Positions 11,425 through 22,835 of a stretch of 64,000 nt of DNA are shown in pieces (position 1 is the first letter of the stretch; the number at the start of each line of letters is the position of its first letter). A model generated the notes under the pieces. The model was not told the DNA's origin. It saw nothing but the letters and a program-made list of their open reading frames with translations, and did no database searches. The stretch spans positions 112,136,048 through 112,200,047 of the forward strand of contig CM072884.1 in NCBI GenBank assembly GCA_037013685.1, given 5' to 3'. Origin of the DNA: Acridotheres tristis (lineage: Eukaryota; Chordata; Aves; Passeriformes; Sturnidae). The translations under genes and the position numbers were made by a program.

Positions 11425-12056
11425 CAGCTGTGGGGTCCCAGCCCGGGGAGGAGCTGGAGCTGCTGCAGAGAGCCCAGAGGAGGCAGCAGGATGAGCAGAG
11501 GGATGGAGCAGCTCTGCTGGGAGGAAAGGCTGGCACAGCTGGGATTGTTCAGCCTGGAGAGGAGAAGCTTTGGGCTGAGCTCAGGGTGGCCTTGCAGGGC
11601 CTGAAGGAGCTGCAGGAACCATGGAGAGAGACAATTGGCAAGGGATGGAGGGACAGCACCCAGGGGATGGAGGGACAGCACCCAGGGAATGGAGGGACAG
11701 CACCCAGGGAATGGAGGGACAGCACCCAGGGGATGGAGGGACAGCACCCAGGGGATGGAGGGACAGCACCCAGGGAATGCAGGGACAGCACCCAGGGAAT
11801 GGTTTCACACTGAGAGAGAACAGGGTTAGATTAGATCTTAGGCACAAATTCTTCCCTGGGATGGTGGTGAAACACTGGAATAGGTTGCCCAGAGATTTTG
11901 TGGCTGCCCCTGGATCCCTGGCAGTGCCCAAGGCCAGGTTGGACATTGGGGCTGGAGCAGCCTGGGACAGTGGAAGGTGTCCCTGCCATGGCAGGGGTGG
12001 CACTGGGTGATCTTTAAAGCTCCTTCCAGCCCAAACCAACCTGTGATTCCATGATC
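11425..12056 (+). mobile_element. CR1 LINE 3' fragment carrying a 22-bp array
   Basis: The plus strand encodes the CR1 ORF2 tail in pieces: an EERLAQLGLFSLE-type block near 11520-11560, then VVKHWNRLPRDF at 11866-11901. It finishes with the CR1 3' end 'ctgtgattccatgatctct'. Between these blocks lies a seven-unit 22-bp tandem array (11643-11806) that breaks the frame. The 5' end is truncated. The intact counterpart segment in the 29.3 kb copy has no array. Confidence 0.9.
11643..11806. repeat. 22-bp tandem array inside CR1, seven units
   Basis: Unit GATGGAGGGACAGCACCCAG plus GG/GA, with unit starts spaced exactly 22 bp apart (CAGC at 11654, 11676, 11698, 11720, 11742, 11764, 11786). Variation is limited to the GGG/GAA junction and one G-to-C change (ATGCAGGG). 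The same unit at the same CR1 position occurs at 22.27 kb (3 units) and 53.11 kb (6 units). Confidence 0.95.
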
Positions 12057-15000
12057 TCTTCCTCTTAACAGTTCCATTGAACCAGAGCCCACCAGGGCTC
12101 TGTGGGGTTTCAGATGTGTCCCTGTGTTACTAAAAATGCATCTTTGCATTGCTCAGTGAACGAGCCAGATAAATGTGGGAGCAAACAGATCATCTCCCCG
12201 TCCTCTAGACCAGCCCTGCCAACACCCCAGCACTGGAAAGCAGCTGCAAAACTTTACCAGGCATTCACTCTAGAGAAATAGCCCTGGAATAAACAGCCCA
12301 GTGACTGCACACAATGGCATTGACCTTAATCATGGAGAAATACGGAGACAGAGGCCACCTTATAAAGAGAGTTTGGCCAATAGATGCAATCATGCTCACA
12401 ACATTTGCCTCTGCCTCCCACCCCCTCTCCTTTCCAGGATTCCCAGGTAGAATACACTGAGGACTCTGATATTTTCCCTGTGGATTTGGCTCTCACAAGC
12501 AATATTTTCTTTTTTAAAGGTTTGGACTTGTGATAATTTGTTTTAAAAATAGGCCCTTTCCTTGCGTGCTTTTCATGCCCAAATGCCAGCTCTACTTTCA
12601 GTGGACTGGAAAGTTTCATCTTTTTTTTTAATGTGAATTGAACACTGGCTGGTCAGCTTTCACTACTGATTGAATCCTTCAGCTTTGTTCTGGATCATGA
12701 TTATGTTTGATGATGAATCAAGTTAGTTTCTATGCTTGACAACGAGTAAATAAAAAAAATCTAGTTTAAAAAATTATTTCAAGGGAAATGAAGTTTGGAG
12801 AGGGTGGAAAAAAACCCCAGTCTGATGAAAGTCAATTTCTTGGAAATAAAACTAGGGGACAGATAAAATTTAAGTGAAATGCAAATTATAAAGACAGCTC
12901 CTTTGCTGAATCAGGCAAGTGTCCAATTCACTGTTTCCATGAAACATGGTGCTGTGTTCACTTGTCACAGACAATTTGTAAATTCCAGCAGGTCTCCTGT
13001 TTATTCCAACCATTGCTCCAGCAGATATTACATATTTGCTGTGTTTTTATATCACACTTAGAGAAATTAACGCAGATTGTGGGCTGGCAGGGGAAAAAAC
13101 TCCCTGGGGAGCTGCAAGTTTGTACCCTGCCTTGGGTAAATGAGTCAAACCCACCACCTCTCCCCTCTGGCACAAGCTCTGGGAAGCAAAAGCTTCAGCT
13201 CACACCTGCTCAACAGGATATCTCTGCTGGAAACCTTGTTCAATAAATTATTATGGAGATGCAAATAGGAAATAATAATAATTTCACTGAGGTAAGAGGC
13301 CACCAGTTACTTCGAGGAGCCACTGAGGTGATTATGTGCTGATAAATTATGTAATAGTGTATTTTGGGACTTTATGTCATTTAGGCATTGCACAAATCAT
13401 CTCTTCTTGCCAAAGCAAATTGATGTGGTTTGTCCTGCTGGTGAATGTGGTCTGTGAAAAGCATGAGGGTGGCAAAGCTTAGGGCTAAACCCTGAGCACA
13501 AAATACCTGCAAGGAATTCTGCAGTAGCAACTCAGTCACTTCAGAGCACCCCCAAAATGCTCCCATCCCCCTTCTCCTCTCTTGTGGACATCATTATGAT
13601 TTACAGCATTTGATTGTTGCAGCTCTGTGGTTATCCATTGACATATTCCTTCTTGTATGGGAAAGACAGAGCACAAAGAATCAAATATCAAATTTCTTGT
13701 CATTTTTCAGCTCAAAGTGCCCAAAGTAATGCCACGGATTTTTCCTGTGCTGCTGGTTGTAGGACGCTATGATAGAATTATGCTGGCATTATTATATAGA
13801 TAGAATTATGGCTGGATTTATGCTGGCAAAACACTGGCAGAGCTCTGTGCAGGTACAGGTGGGTGGAATGCTGACAAGAGACTCTCTGCACTCTTGGTGT
13901 CATGGTGTTCAGGAGAGTTTTGGTGGTAGTGGAGTCTGACCAGATAAAAACAAAAGTCTGTGTTCCAGACTCCTCGAATTCCCGGCTCCTGCAGCAGGGG
14001 CCACAGGGTTATCCCACCAGCACAGATGCCCTCTTTGCCTGCCCAGTGCCTCCAAACATGCTAATCTCATGTGAAAGGTTCAAAAACAATTGGACAGAAG
14101 GATGAGACAAGAAGACAGATTGTATGATTTCGTTTTTCTTAAGGAAGCTATGGGAAAACCTCATTATTGTTAAAAAAATCTTTCCCTCCTCCCCATGGAT
14201 CTATTTATTTATTGCCTTTACATGCAAAATATCCATAGGATCCCATCAAAATTGTGTCATTGCAAATTGATGTTATTTAGCTGTGCTACAGCTACAGACA
14301 TGGGATACACCAAAAGATACATCTGAAGTGGCCCAGATTTCCCAGGAGATGTTGGAAAGTCTGACTCCATTCCCTGTTCCCATTGTGGTGCTGCCATGTG
14401 TTTTCTCACACCAGGCACCAGAGCCCCAGGATTTTGTTCATCTCCTGCACCCTGTCCCTGATGTGGAGCTGCAGCCCTGCCAGGACACCAAACACAAACC
14501 AAAAATCCTTTCTGTTTCATTCCTGGCAATTTTGCACGATGTTTCATGACCTGCTCCTTTCCCTTTGTGTTGCAAACACCTGGGGGCTCTTGCCAGATCC
14601 TGGGGTCCAGAATTCCTCCTGCACCACTTCCAGCCTGCTGCAGTCACGAGGGGAAAGGAAAGCAGCACAAAGCCGAAAACACTGCTTGTCTTCTAAAGTA
14701 TTTTCCCTGTTTTCACAGGTCTTCCTTTAAACTGTCCCCTCCATCTTCTCCACACTTTGCATTTCACTCAGATCTCGTTTTCCAACCTTGTGCATGTGTG
14801 CCCTGCTCCCAGACTCTCCTGGCCTGGAAATTGTGCATTTTTTTCCCCCAAGGGGAACACGCAGACTTTCTTTTTGAAATCTGCCTGGAGCATGGCAGCA
14901 AAAATCCTCCACTGTCATTTCACATTCAGGGAACGAGCAAGGGAAGGAAGGTTCTTCACTCCCTGCTTGTTGCAAAGGGGATAAGGGAATATTTTTGTCA

Positions 15001-15823
15001 GCCGTCCACACTAGGTGGTATTTTTTTTGTTGCACTGCTGGGCACGGAACTTGTGAATTCATTTCTGTCTTCAATCATTAGACAGGTGCTTCCAAATATT
15101 CAGCTTGGGATTTGGCAGCGTGCTGAAGCACTGGGTGCATTTTATTAAAATCATCTGCTCTGCAACGAGGCAGAGAACACGTGAAATTCCCTCACATTTT
15201 CACCCTCTCAGCCTGGGATAACCATTCCCTTCTTCACACTGGACAAGGAACCAACTGGGCAGTCTCAATTCCAGCTGAATCAGCAGCAAAGTGCATTTCC
15301 TCAATTTAGAGTGAGTGTTGGACATGGATTTGTGCTGGATTCCACCTGGCTCTGGGGGACAGATTATTCCCAGTATTTATAAACACTCCTGAGGCAAACA
15401 TACTTTCCTGACACCTTTTTGAAATAGTTTCAACTCAGAGTTATCTTCTACTGGTTTGGCTGTTTGTATCCCATTTTTTGGGCATTTTTGGTCTGGTTTC
15501 TCTATGTCCCACAGTTCAAATGGCTCTCATGGAAATACTCTCCTTGTAGCACTGCAGAAATCAGCAGGTTTGGCTGCAGGATATTCACGGGGTGTGATGC
15601 AGAAAACATTCAGATGTTGGGGTTTGGCTATTTCAAATAGAGCTTGTTCAGCAATTCATTGAAAAGCTCTTATTTCTTTTTATATTTTTTGCTTATCTTG
15701 GACTTCTGGTGGGTTTTTTCCCCAAATATTCCAAACTCAGTAGAAAGCAGATACGGTGACAATGAGTAGCCTGGCTGTAAATGGTTTGGGAAAAGCTTTC
15801 AAAATTGTCAGTACAATTTTTAT
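12057..15823. other. Intergenic, no gene seen
   Basis: No gene or recognised repeat. A 200-residue open frame at 14546-15148 lacks any domain I recognise, overlaps a minus-strand frame of similar length and has no splice or conservation cue. Confidence 0.55.
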
Positions 15824-15992
15824 CACAGAATCACAGGATTATTTGGGTTAGGAGGGACTTTAAAGATCCAGTTTCAACCTCCTGCCATGGGCAGGGGCAC
15901 CTTCCACAAGACCAGGTCTCTCAGAGCCCCTTCCAGCCTGTCCTTAAACACTTCCAGGCATGGAGGTGTTCCCACAGCCACCCTGGACAAAT
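15824..15992 (-). mobile_element. CR1 LINE 3' fragment
   Basis: TCACAGAATCACAGGATTA tip, then 'ggagggactttaaagatcca', 'cctgccatgggcaggggcac', 'agaccaggtctctcagagcc', 'aacacttccaggcatgga'. It is about 170 bp and older (more diverged) than the 22 kb and 43 kb copies. Confidence 0.88.
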
Positions 15993-17884
15993 ACAAAAGA
16001 GTGTTTTACTATTTTAATCTATAAAATTTCATTTTTAGTGACTGCTTTGCATTTTTCTCCTTAAAAATTTCAAGCACTAACTAAAAAGAAAAAACAATCA
16101 ATAATATTAAGAAAAATATGTATTCTTATAACTCAGAAATTACATACTGAGAATCTACCTTTTTTTTTTTCATTTTTGGAGTTGTTTTTTAAATGGCTGC
16201 ACTCTATTTGGCAGAGGAAAGACAGGATTTTTGAAATTTCAAAAGATCTGGTGGTGCAAGGAAAACATTTTCAGCTGGTCCCAAACATGACAGATTTAAT
16301 CAGAAAACATTTTGTACTAAAATGTCTTTAAGAAATCACTGAAACCTCTTCATGTCTTGTGTTGTTCCCTTCGGAATTTTTGATGACGAGGAGCAAATGG
16401 AATTAATTATCACCCTTGTGTGTCTTTGAGAGTAGAATAGTTCAGTGTTAGTCCTGGACTAAAATGTGAAATTATGATCAGAAAATCTCCATTTTGCTTC
16501 TCACAGTAAGAGAAAAGACACTGCCCATGGCTGGAGTTACATAATGTCCATCTATATTATGTCCTTATATAATTTGTGCAGTAGATTTGGTAACAATAAA
16601 ACGGGATTAATGTTTTGAGAGGTTCAAAGTGCCCCAAAAAGAATCTGCTAAAGAATTCTACCCTCTCCTTTCCTGGAGCCTGAAGTGTGTGAGAACGTGA
16701 GACAGAGGGACAGCTGAATGTGTGAGAAAACAATTTACGTGGCAACCTGTCTCAGGTTTGCTGACTCTTGAGGGTGAGAAACCTACAGCTCTGTGAGGAA
16801 AAAAATCCCCCATTAACTCAGCTGCCAGAAGAAATCGAATTTAAATTCCACTGTAGATGCTTTTAAAAGAAATCTGTAATTCTAACTCCAACAAGTGCAC
16901 CTGAGCAGAGGCACCTCAGCAGAACCTGCCCACTTTTTTCTGGGTTTTTGGATTCAGGGGCCATGTGTGAACGTGAGTGTGAGGGGCCTGCAGCCCCATA
17001 AGTGTGGGGATCCTCTTGGCAGCCAGCATCCTCCTTTGGGAAGGGATCCAAGGCAAGTCCTTGATGTGCTCCCAGGGATTAATAAAGCAGCAGAATGGGG
17101 AATGGTTGTGGGAGATGGATGCAGTGACATGTGAGGGATGAAGTGCTGGTTATCCCTGTGACTTGGCAGGTGACTGAGACAAAAATCCTCCTGAAAGGTT
17201 TCATGAATTGCAAAGTGACAGGAGATTCCTCCTGGCCTGCATCCTCCTGTTCGTTTAAAATTACTCCCCCTTATCATTAATAAGGGTTTTCTCTCATTAG
17301 AAAGTGATCATCCAAGGCTGTTAACATTATCAAATATTTTCCTTCTCATAAATGAAGTGCTGCAGGTGTCCTGCTGACCTGGCAGAGGAAAGGAGAAGTT
17401 TAATTGGGTCATAAATGCAGGAGGATTTAGGAGGGAGACACATCAGGAGTTTAGTCCTTCTCTTGGCTCACCTGATTTTTCTAGACCTCTGAGAAAAAAA
17501 GTGAGATATGGCAGCACCTGTCCATCCTATACCTGGCTGGTAACACATTGCTTTTCATTTCCAGTCAAGGAAATTTCAGCAGCCTCTCCTTCACCTTTAT
17601 GGACAGGGAAATGATGGGATGGTTCTTTTGTGAGAAAAGGCAGCAATTTTCCCCCTCAATTCTGTGCCAGTTCTGGTGAGTTACTATTATTTATTTCTTC
17701 ATGGCTGGTGTATAAAGGGCTTTGCTGCCACTTGACAGACACTGACTGCTGACCCCAAAACTGTGACCCCATCACAAAGTTCAGCTAAAACTGGAGGGGC
17801 TGAGAGGGGATGGGAGCCTGCAGGCCTCACCTGAGCTGAACAAAGCTGAGGTGCTGAAGGGCAATCGAGCTCTCCAAGGTGTTC
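15993..17884. other. Intergenic, no gene seen
   Basis: No gene or mobile element recognised. Confidence 0.55.
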
Positions 17885-18840
17885 GAGTTGGTTTTACAGG
17901 ATGGGTCAGGCTGGAGGAGACCACAGTGGGTCACTGGTGTCACCTCCCTGCTCCAGCAGGGCCATCCCAGAGCACAGGGCACAGCAGTGTGTCCAGATGG
18001 AATATTCTGGAATATCCCCAGGGAGGAGACCCCAGCCCCTCTCTGGTCCCTGCCCAGGGCAGAAGTTGTGCCTCCTGTGCAGGGGGAATTGCTGGGCTCA
18101 GTCCCTGCCCGTGGCTCTGGGGCCATGGCTGGGCCCTGGAGCAGAGCCTGGGACTGCTCTGAGCCTGCCTGCACACAGGGACACACAGACAGGGACACAC
18201 AGACAGGGACACACAGACAGGGACACACAGACAGACAGGGACACACAGACAGGGACACACAGACAGGGACACACAGACAGGGACACACAGACAGACAGGG
18301 ACACACAGACAGGGACAGACAGGGACACACAGACAGGGACAGACAGACAGGGACACACAGACAGACAGGGACACACAGACAGGGACAGACAGACACACTC
18401 AGGGACACTCAGGGACAGACAGACACCCAGGGACACCCAGAGACACCCAAGGACACCCAAGGGGACACAGGGACAGACAGGGACACCCAGGGATACACAT
18501 GGACACCCAGGGACACACAGACAGGGACAGACAGACAGACACACCCAGGGACAGACAGACACACGCAGGGACACCCAGGGACACACAGACAGGGACACCC
18601 AGGGACAGACAGACACACTCAGGGACACGCAGGGCTGTGGCCCCTCTCAGCTGGGGCCCCTCTCCAGGCTGAGCAGCCCCAGCTCCCTCAGCCTTTCCTG
18701 GGCACGGAGATGCTCCAGGCCCTTGCTCAGCTCCAGGAGCTCCTGTCCCTGCTGTGCTGAGGAGCCAGAGCTGGGCACAGCACCCAGAGGTGCCCCCAGG
18801 GCTGGGCACAGGGGCAGGATCAGCCCTGACCTGTGGGAAT
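17885..18840 (-). mobile_element. CR1 LINE fragment split by a minisatellite
   Basis: The left part (17885-18070) follows the CR1 3' region in reverse complement: 'caggctggaggagaccacag', 'cctgctccagcagggccat', 'gtgtccagatgg..gaatat'. The right part (18645-18840) resumes further 5' in the same orientation: 'ctctccaggctgagcagccc', 'agctccctcagcctttcc', 'gagatgctccaggccc'. The intervening CR1 segment is replaced by the 14-bp array at 18172-18632. Confidence 0.75.
18172..18632. repeat. 14-bp T-free minisatellite grading to 10-bp units
   Basis: The first half repeats GGGACACACAGACA (14 bp), with frequent 4-bp (GACA) insertions giving 18-bp steps. From about 18400 it grades into GGGACACCCA-type units. 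The plus strand has no T at all from 18171 to 18398 (228 bases). Several frames are therefore open on both strands, producing long low-complexity open frames that are not genes. Confidence 0.93.
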
Positions 18841-19564
18841 GCTCATCCCAGTGCCCCCCAGGACACCCTTGGACACTCTGCTGGCTCAGGGACAGCTCAG
18901 TGTCCCCCAGGACACCATTAGCCCTTAAAATCAGTGCTCAGGGAAGGAGAAAGCTCTGCCTGCTCAGCCCTTGCAGCTGCTCTGAACTCCCTGTTCCCGA
19001 CACTGATTTCTGCTGCGGGGGAGCAGACAATGCCTCAGAACACAATAATAGACTTTGGGTTTGTTTACTGACTGTCATGCCCTGAAATGCTCTGAGCAAC
19101 CTCCACAAATGGCAAGTGAAATGTTAACAGTTCCATGTGCTGCAGAGCTCCGTGGGTGAGTTAACCCCCGGAGATTTTCCACTTGTGAACTTGCAGCCCA
19201 CCCTCTGCTGGAGGCTCTGCACCCTTTCAGCTCCTCTGTTGGAATTCTGGAGCCTGGGAGTTTGAACTTTCTGTGCTTCCTGACACTGACCCCCAGGAGA
19301 ACACTGCTTTAGACCTGAGGCCTTGGGGAAGGCTTCCAGAATTGAGTGATGGAGTTGGAATCACTAGTTTGGGTAGAAGTGTGTAATATCACATGGTGAA
19401 AGGTTTGGAATTTGGGGTTTTAGAATATTGTAATAGGTATGGGACAAGATGGAGGTTCCTGGACGTTGGCTCTTCTTCCTTCTTGTTCCTTCTTCTTCTT
19501 GGTTTTTAGGTAACAGCTTTTGGGTGGATAGAAAATCCCACAGTGCAGGTCACAGGTGTTTGGT

Positions 19565-19924
19565 TGATGCCTTAAGTTTTAAGTCTCTATTCTGCTTGGA
19601 TGTGCTTTTCTGATGTACTAGGGTGGTGAAGGCAAACCAGTCCTATTCAGGTTGAGAACTCAAGGACATTCTCTTCAAACTTCAGGCCCTAAGCATAAAC
19701 AACGTGGAAAGAGGAGCATTCATGCAAATGAACCAAAACCTATAAAAATGTGAGATTTTGTGACCAAGCCCTCCTTTGCTTCCATATTGGAGCCATCCAG
19801 GCAGGGGCCACGACTGTGGCACTCATACAGATAGGGTGTGGCCTTTTGTAGGCCTCTCAGTAAATACCCATTTTATTCCCCTCAAATCTGTGTGTAGCCT
19901 CTGTTCTAGCTCCCCAAGGCATCA
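19565..19924 (+). mobile_element. Nested solo LTR, 360 bp, with 4-bp target duplication
   Basis: The ends are TGATGCCTT and AAGGCATCA, a perfect 9-bp inverted repeat with the canonical TG..CA. It is flanked on both sides by TGGT (19561-19564 and 19925-19928), a 4-bp target-site duplication as made by class I (gamma-like) retroviral integrases. A TATA motif sits at 19741-19747 and a variant poly(A) signal AGTAAA at 19859-19864. The related LTR at 44.6-45.2 kb lacks this insert. Confidence 0.88.
19741..19747 (+). promoter_or_regulatory. TATA box of nested LTR
   Basis: TATAAAA in the middle of the 360-bp LTR, 112 bp before the AGTAAA signal. This is the normal U3-R spacing. Confidence 0.6.
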
Positions 19925-20195
19925 TGGTTATTGGGTCAAAAGTATAATGAATATAGATATTAGTTTTTAATTGGATAGTTAAGCCTTAAAAGACCTTGTA
20001 ACGAGCAAGATACAGCTCCATTTTCTTGCTTTTACTTGTCAGCTGGAAGTGCTGTAGAACTCACTGTACTATAGATAAGAATTAATAAACAACCCAGTCT
20101 GAACACAAAAATCCATCTCTCGTGCTTCAATCCTGACTCTGAGTGAAGGCAGAGGAAAAAAAGAACGTAGCCACTAAGATGTGGTGCCACTGATA

Positions 20196-22017
20196 CTCCT
20201 CTGGCCGTTTTCCCCAGAGATTTGGTGGCAGAAATCTTCTCCTGGTGGGTGTCACCCTGTTGTCCCCATTCTGTGACCTCTTGGTCCCTGCAAGCCCATC
20301 CTGCAGTTTTGGTGGCCCTTTGTGGGAAGCAATATCTGCCAGCATCTGTGGGCTCAGCTGGTAAAGTTTTGGGGTGTAAACCTGCCTCAACACCCTGTGT
20401 GCAACAAGAGCCTGAGTAGACAAAATTCAGCAGCCAGTCTGAACCCATCCTGCCTAAATTTCTGTCTTAGAGCATGTCCAGCTGCAGAAAACACCTGCTG
20501 GGCCAGGGTGTTAAAGATCACCAACCATTTGTGCCAATCCTCCCTCTTTCCCCTGCTTTCCCTCCAATTTCTGTCCCATATTCAAATTAAATATCAGAAT
20601 CCCAGCAATGTATTCCATCAGAAGCAAGTGGCATTTATTTTTCACAGCCTTCCAAAATAAATGAGGCTGGTGTGACCCCTCTGACAATCAAACCCTCTCT
20701 CTGATATCTTTTAAATCTGTTGGGGAAATTATCCTGCAAGTCATTAAATTTGTAAAGTTGTAAATTTGCTCCACCAGGGAAAAAAAAAGCATTCAGGTGT
20801 GTAATTCTCATATCCATCTTCTCTTTAGTTGGCAACCTTGCCAGTTCTCACTTATTTAAATCTTTGGCAAGCTTTAAACATTAATTAATATACTGTATTA
20901 TAATTTCTGTTCAATGTTTCTGGCAATACTTGGCAAGTTCTTGTTTCTCCTTGCCAATCTCCTTGTTTTGGATTGTGTGAGGAAATAATGTATGCACAGA
21001 TCAGGCTGTGACTGGGGAGTTACTGCTTGATAAAACCAGTGACTTTCTTTTTCTGATTATTGCATTTTAAGCTTTGTGACAGACTGTCTGACATATTAGA
21101 CATAATAAAGAGCCTAATAAACAGTATTATTGAAATCCACGTGGAAGATAGGTCAAAACTGTGAGAAGAAGAAGAAAACACTGTTAATTATAGATGGAAG
21201 GCTGGCTTCTGAAAGTGCTGGAGGGCCTGTTTTAAGGATGTTTATCTCCACTAGGTTATGAAAAAGTCAAAAGATCACATCCTTATCAACAAATATGTAT
21301 AAAATAAATTTAGAAATGAATATCCGTTATATTCCTTTATCGAGTTATGAAGATAAATGAGATGCCAGGAACTAAACTTTTATCTCCAGTGACATGATGT
21401 TTTTCTGTTTTCTAGTTTTATTTTCTTCCTCAAGTTTTCTTTTCCACTCCAAGCCAAAATGTTTTTTCCTTCCCTGTGCTCAGCTGAAAGTAAATGAGTC
21501 TTTAAATGATTTCTCGATTTTTTTACTGATCCTTTTCTACTCCATAGTTTTGTAATCAAAAACATCTCAAGTGTAAAGGAACAGAGTCTTCTACAGCAAC
21601 ACCACATGCTCACTTAGGAGGATATGTTATCTTCTGCTACAACTTCAGCTTTTCCTGACAGCTATAAGTTATATTAAAGCTCCAGGAATTCTTATTATGT
21701 TAGAAATATTTTTTCCTTTCCCAGTCCCGTAATAGTGAGTGATGGCTTGAGCGTCTGGAGCTTAATTTTATTTTGTTTGGCCTGGGTCATCCCCAGGTAT
21801 GTGATAGCGGGGAGAAGTTATTTCCATAATCAGTAATTTTCAGATTGTGTCAAATAGGAAAATAAAGCAAAGGGCCATGGATCTGTCACAACCTCTTGCT
21901 GAATAGTTTGGGAGAGGTTACTAAATATTTATGGAATAATTAGTAATGCTTAAAAGGCACCAGGAAGTGCATAGATGTGGGGAGGAGTTCTGAAGGAACA
22001 CATGGGATGAAGAGAGA
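20196..22017. other. Intergenic, no gene seen
   Basis: No gene recognised. The first ~250 bp could be leftover retroviral internal sequence after the 19.2 kb LTR, but I see no retroviral motif in it. Confidence 0.5.
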
Positions 22018-22835
22018 CACAGAATCATGGAATTACTTGGATTGGATAGGATCTTAAAATTCATCCAGTGCCACCCCTGCCATGGCAGGGACACCTTCCA
22101 CTGTCCCAGGCTGCTCCAACCCCAATGTCCAACCTGGCCTTGGGCACTGCCAGGGATCCAGGGGCAGCCACAGCTGCTCTGGGAATTCCAGCCCAGCCCC
22201 TCATTACCATCACAGGGAATAATTCCTTCCTAAAATCCAATATAAGCCTTCCTTGTGGCAGTTCAAAGCCATTCCCTGGGTGCTGTCCCTCCATTCCCTG
22301 GGTGCTGTCCCTCCATCCCCTGGGTGCTGTCCCTCCATCCCTTGGCAATTGTCTCTCTCCATGGTTCCTGCAGCTCCTTCAGGCCCTGCAAGGCCACCCT
22401 GAGCTCAGCCCAAAGCTTCTCCTCTCCAGGCTGAACAATCCCAGCTGTGCCAGCCTTTCCTCCCAGCAGAGCTGCTCCATCCCTCTGCTCATCCTGCTGC
22501 CTCCTCTGGGCTCTCTGCAGCAGCTCCAGCTCCTCCCCGGGCTGGGATCCAGGTTTGGGGCAGCTCTGCAGGTGGGGTCACACCTGGGCAGGGCACAGGG
22601 ACACAATTCCCTCCTCACTTTGGGGTTCTGGGCTGGGACAGGTCCAGCTCTCACCACCAGCATCCCCAAATCCTTCTCCCAGGGCTGCTCCACCTGTTCA
22701 TCCCCAGCCTGGAGTGATCCCAAGGATTTCCCCAAACCCAGGAGAATCTCCAGCCCTTGGTGCTGTCAAACCTCACGAGATTCCCTTTGGACACTTCTGG
22801 AGCTTGTCCAGGTCCCTCTGGACACCCCCATGGTT
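22018..22835 (-). mobile_element. CR1 LINE 3' fragment, about 820 bp, with 22-bp array
   Basis: The tip ACAGAATCATGGAATTACTT is followed by the full reverse-complement CR1 3' series and a three-unit 22-bp array at 22271-22343. It continues through 'ctccaggctgaacaatccca', 'cctttcctcccagcag', 'ccccaaatccttctcccag' and 'ccaggtccctctggaca', which belong to the conserved part of ORF2 further 5'. The minus strand reads EERLAQLGLFSLE across the ORF2 tail. It is one of the longest CR1 copies here. Confidence 0.92.
22271..22343. repeat. 22-bp tandem array inside CR1, three units
   Basis: Reverse complement of the unit seen at 11.64 kb (ATTCCCTGGGTGCTGTCCCT plus CC). The flanking CR1 sequence is the same on both sides, so the array occupies the same place in the element. 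Confidence 0.93.

Larger units (their letters stand above)
19237..20195 (+). mobile_element. Solo LTR-like element interrupted by a second LTR
   Basis: It starts TGTTGGA at 19237 and aligns along its length with the reverse complement of 44607-45210. Shared blocks include 'tttctgtgctt', 'gagaacactgcttt', 'gacctgaggccttgg', 'cacatggtgaa', 'ggtatgggacaagatggagg', 'caaaagtata', 'cagctccattt' and 'ctctgagtgaag'. A poly(A) signal AATAAA lies at 20084-20089. A separate 360-bp LTR is inserted at 19565-19924. The right end is set only by where similarity to the 44.6 kb copy fades. The family name is not assigned. Confidence 0.75.

Noticed and set aside
14546..15148. 200-codon open frame as a gene
   Set aside because: No recognisable domain, starts in unremarkable sequence and overlaps a 115-codon minus-strand frame. 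It is not distinguishable from chance.
17901..19085. 394-codon open frame on the plus strand
   Set aside because: It runs through CR1 sequence and the T-free 14-bp array. Frames are open on both strands because the repeat lacks stop codons. No protein domain.
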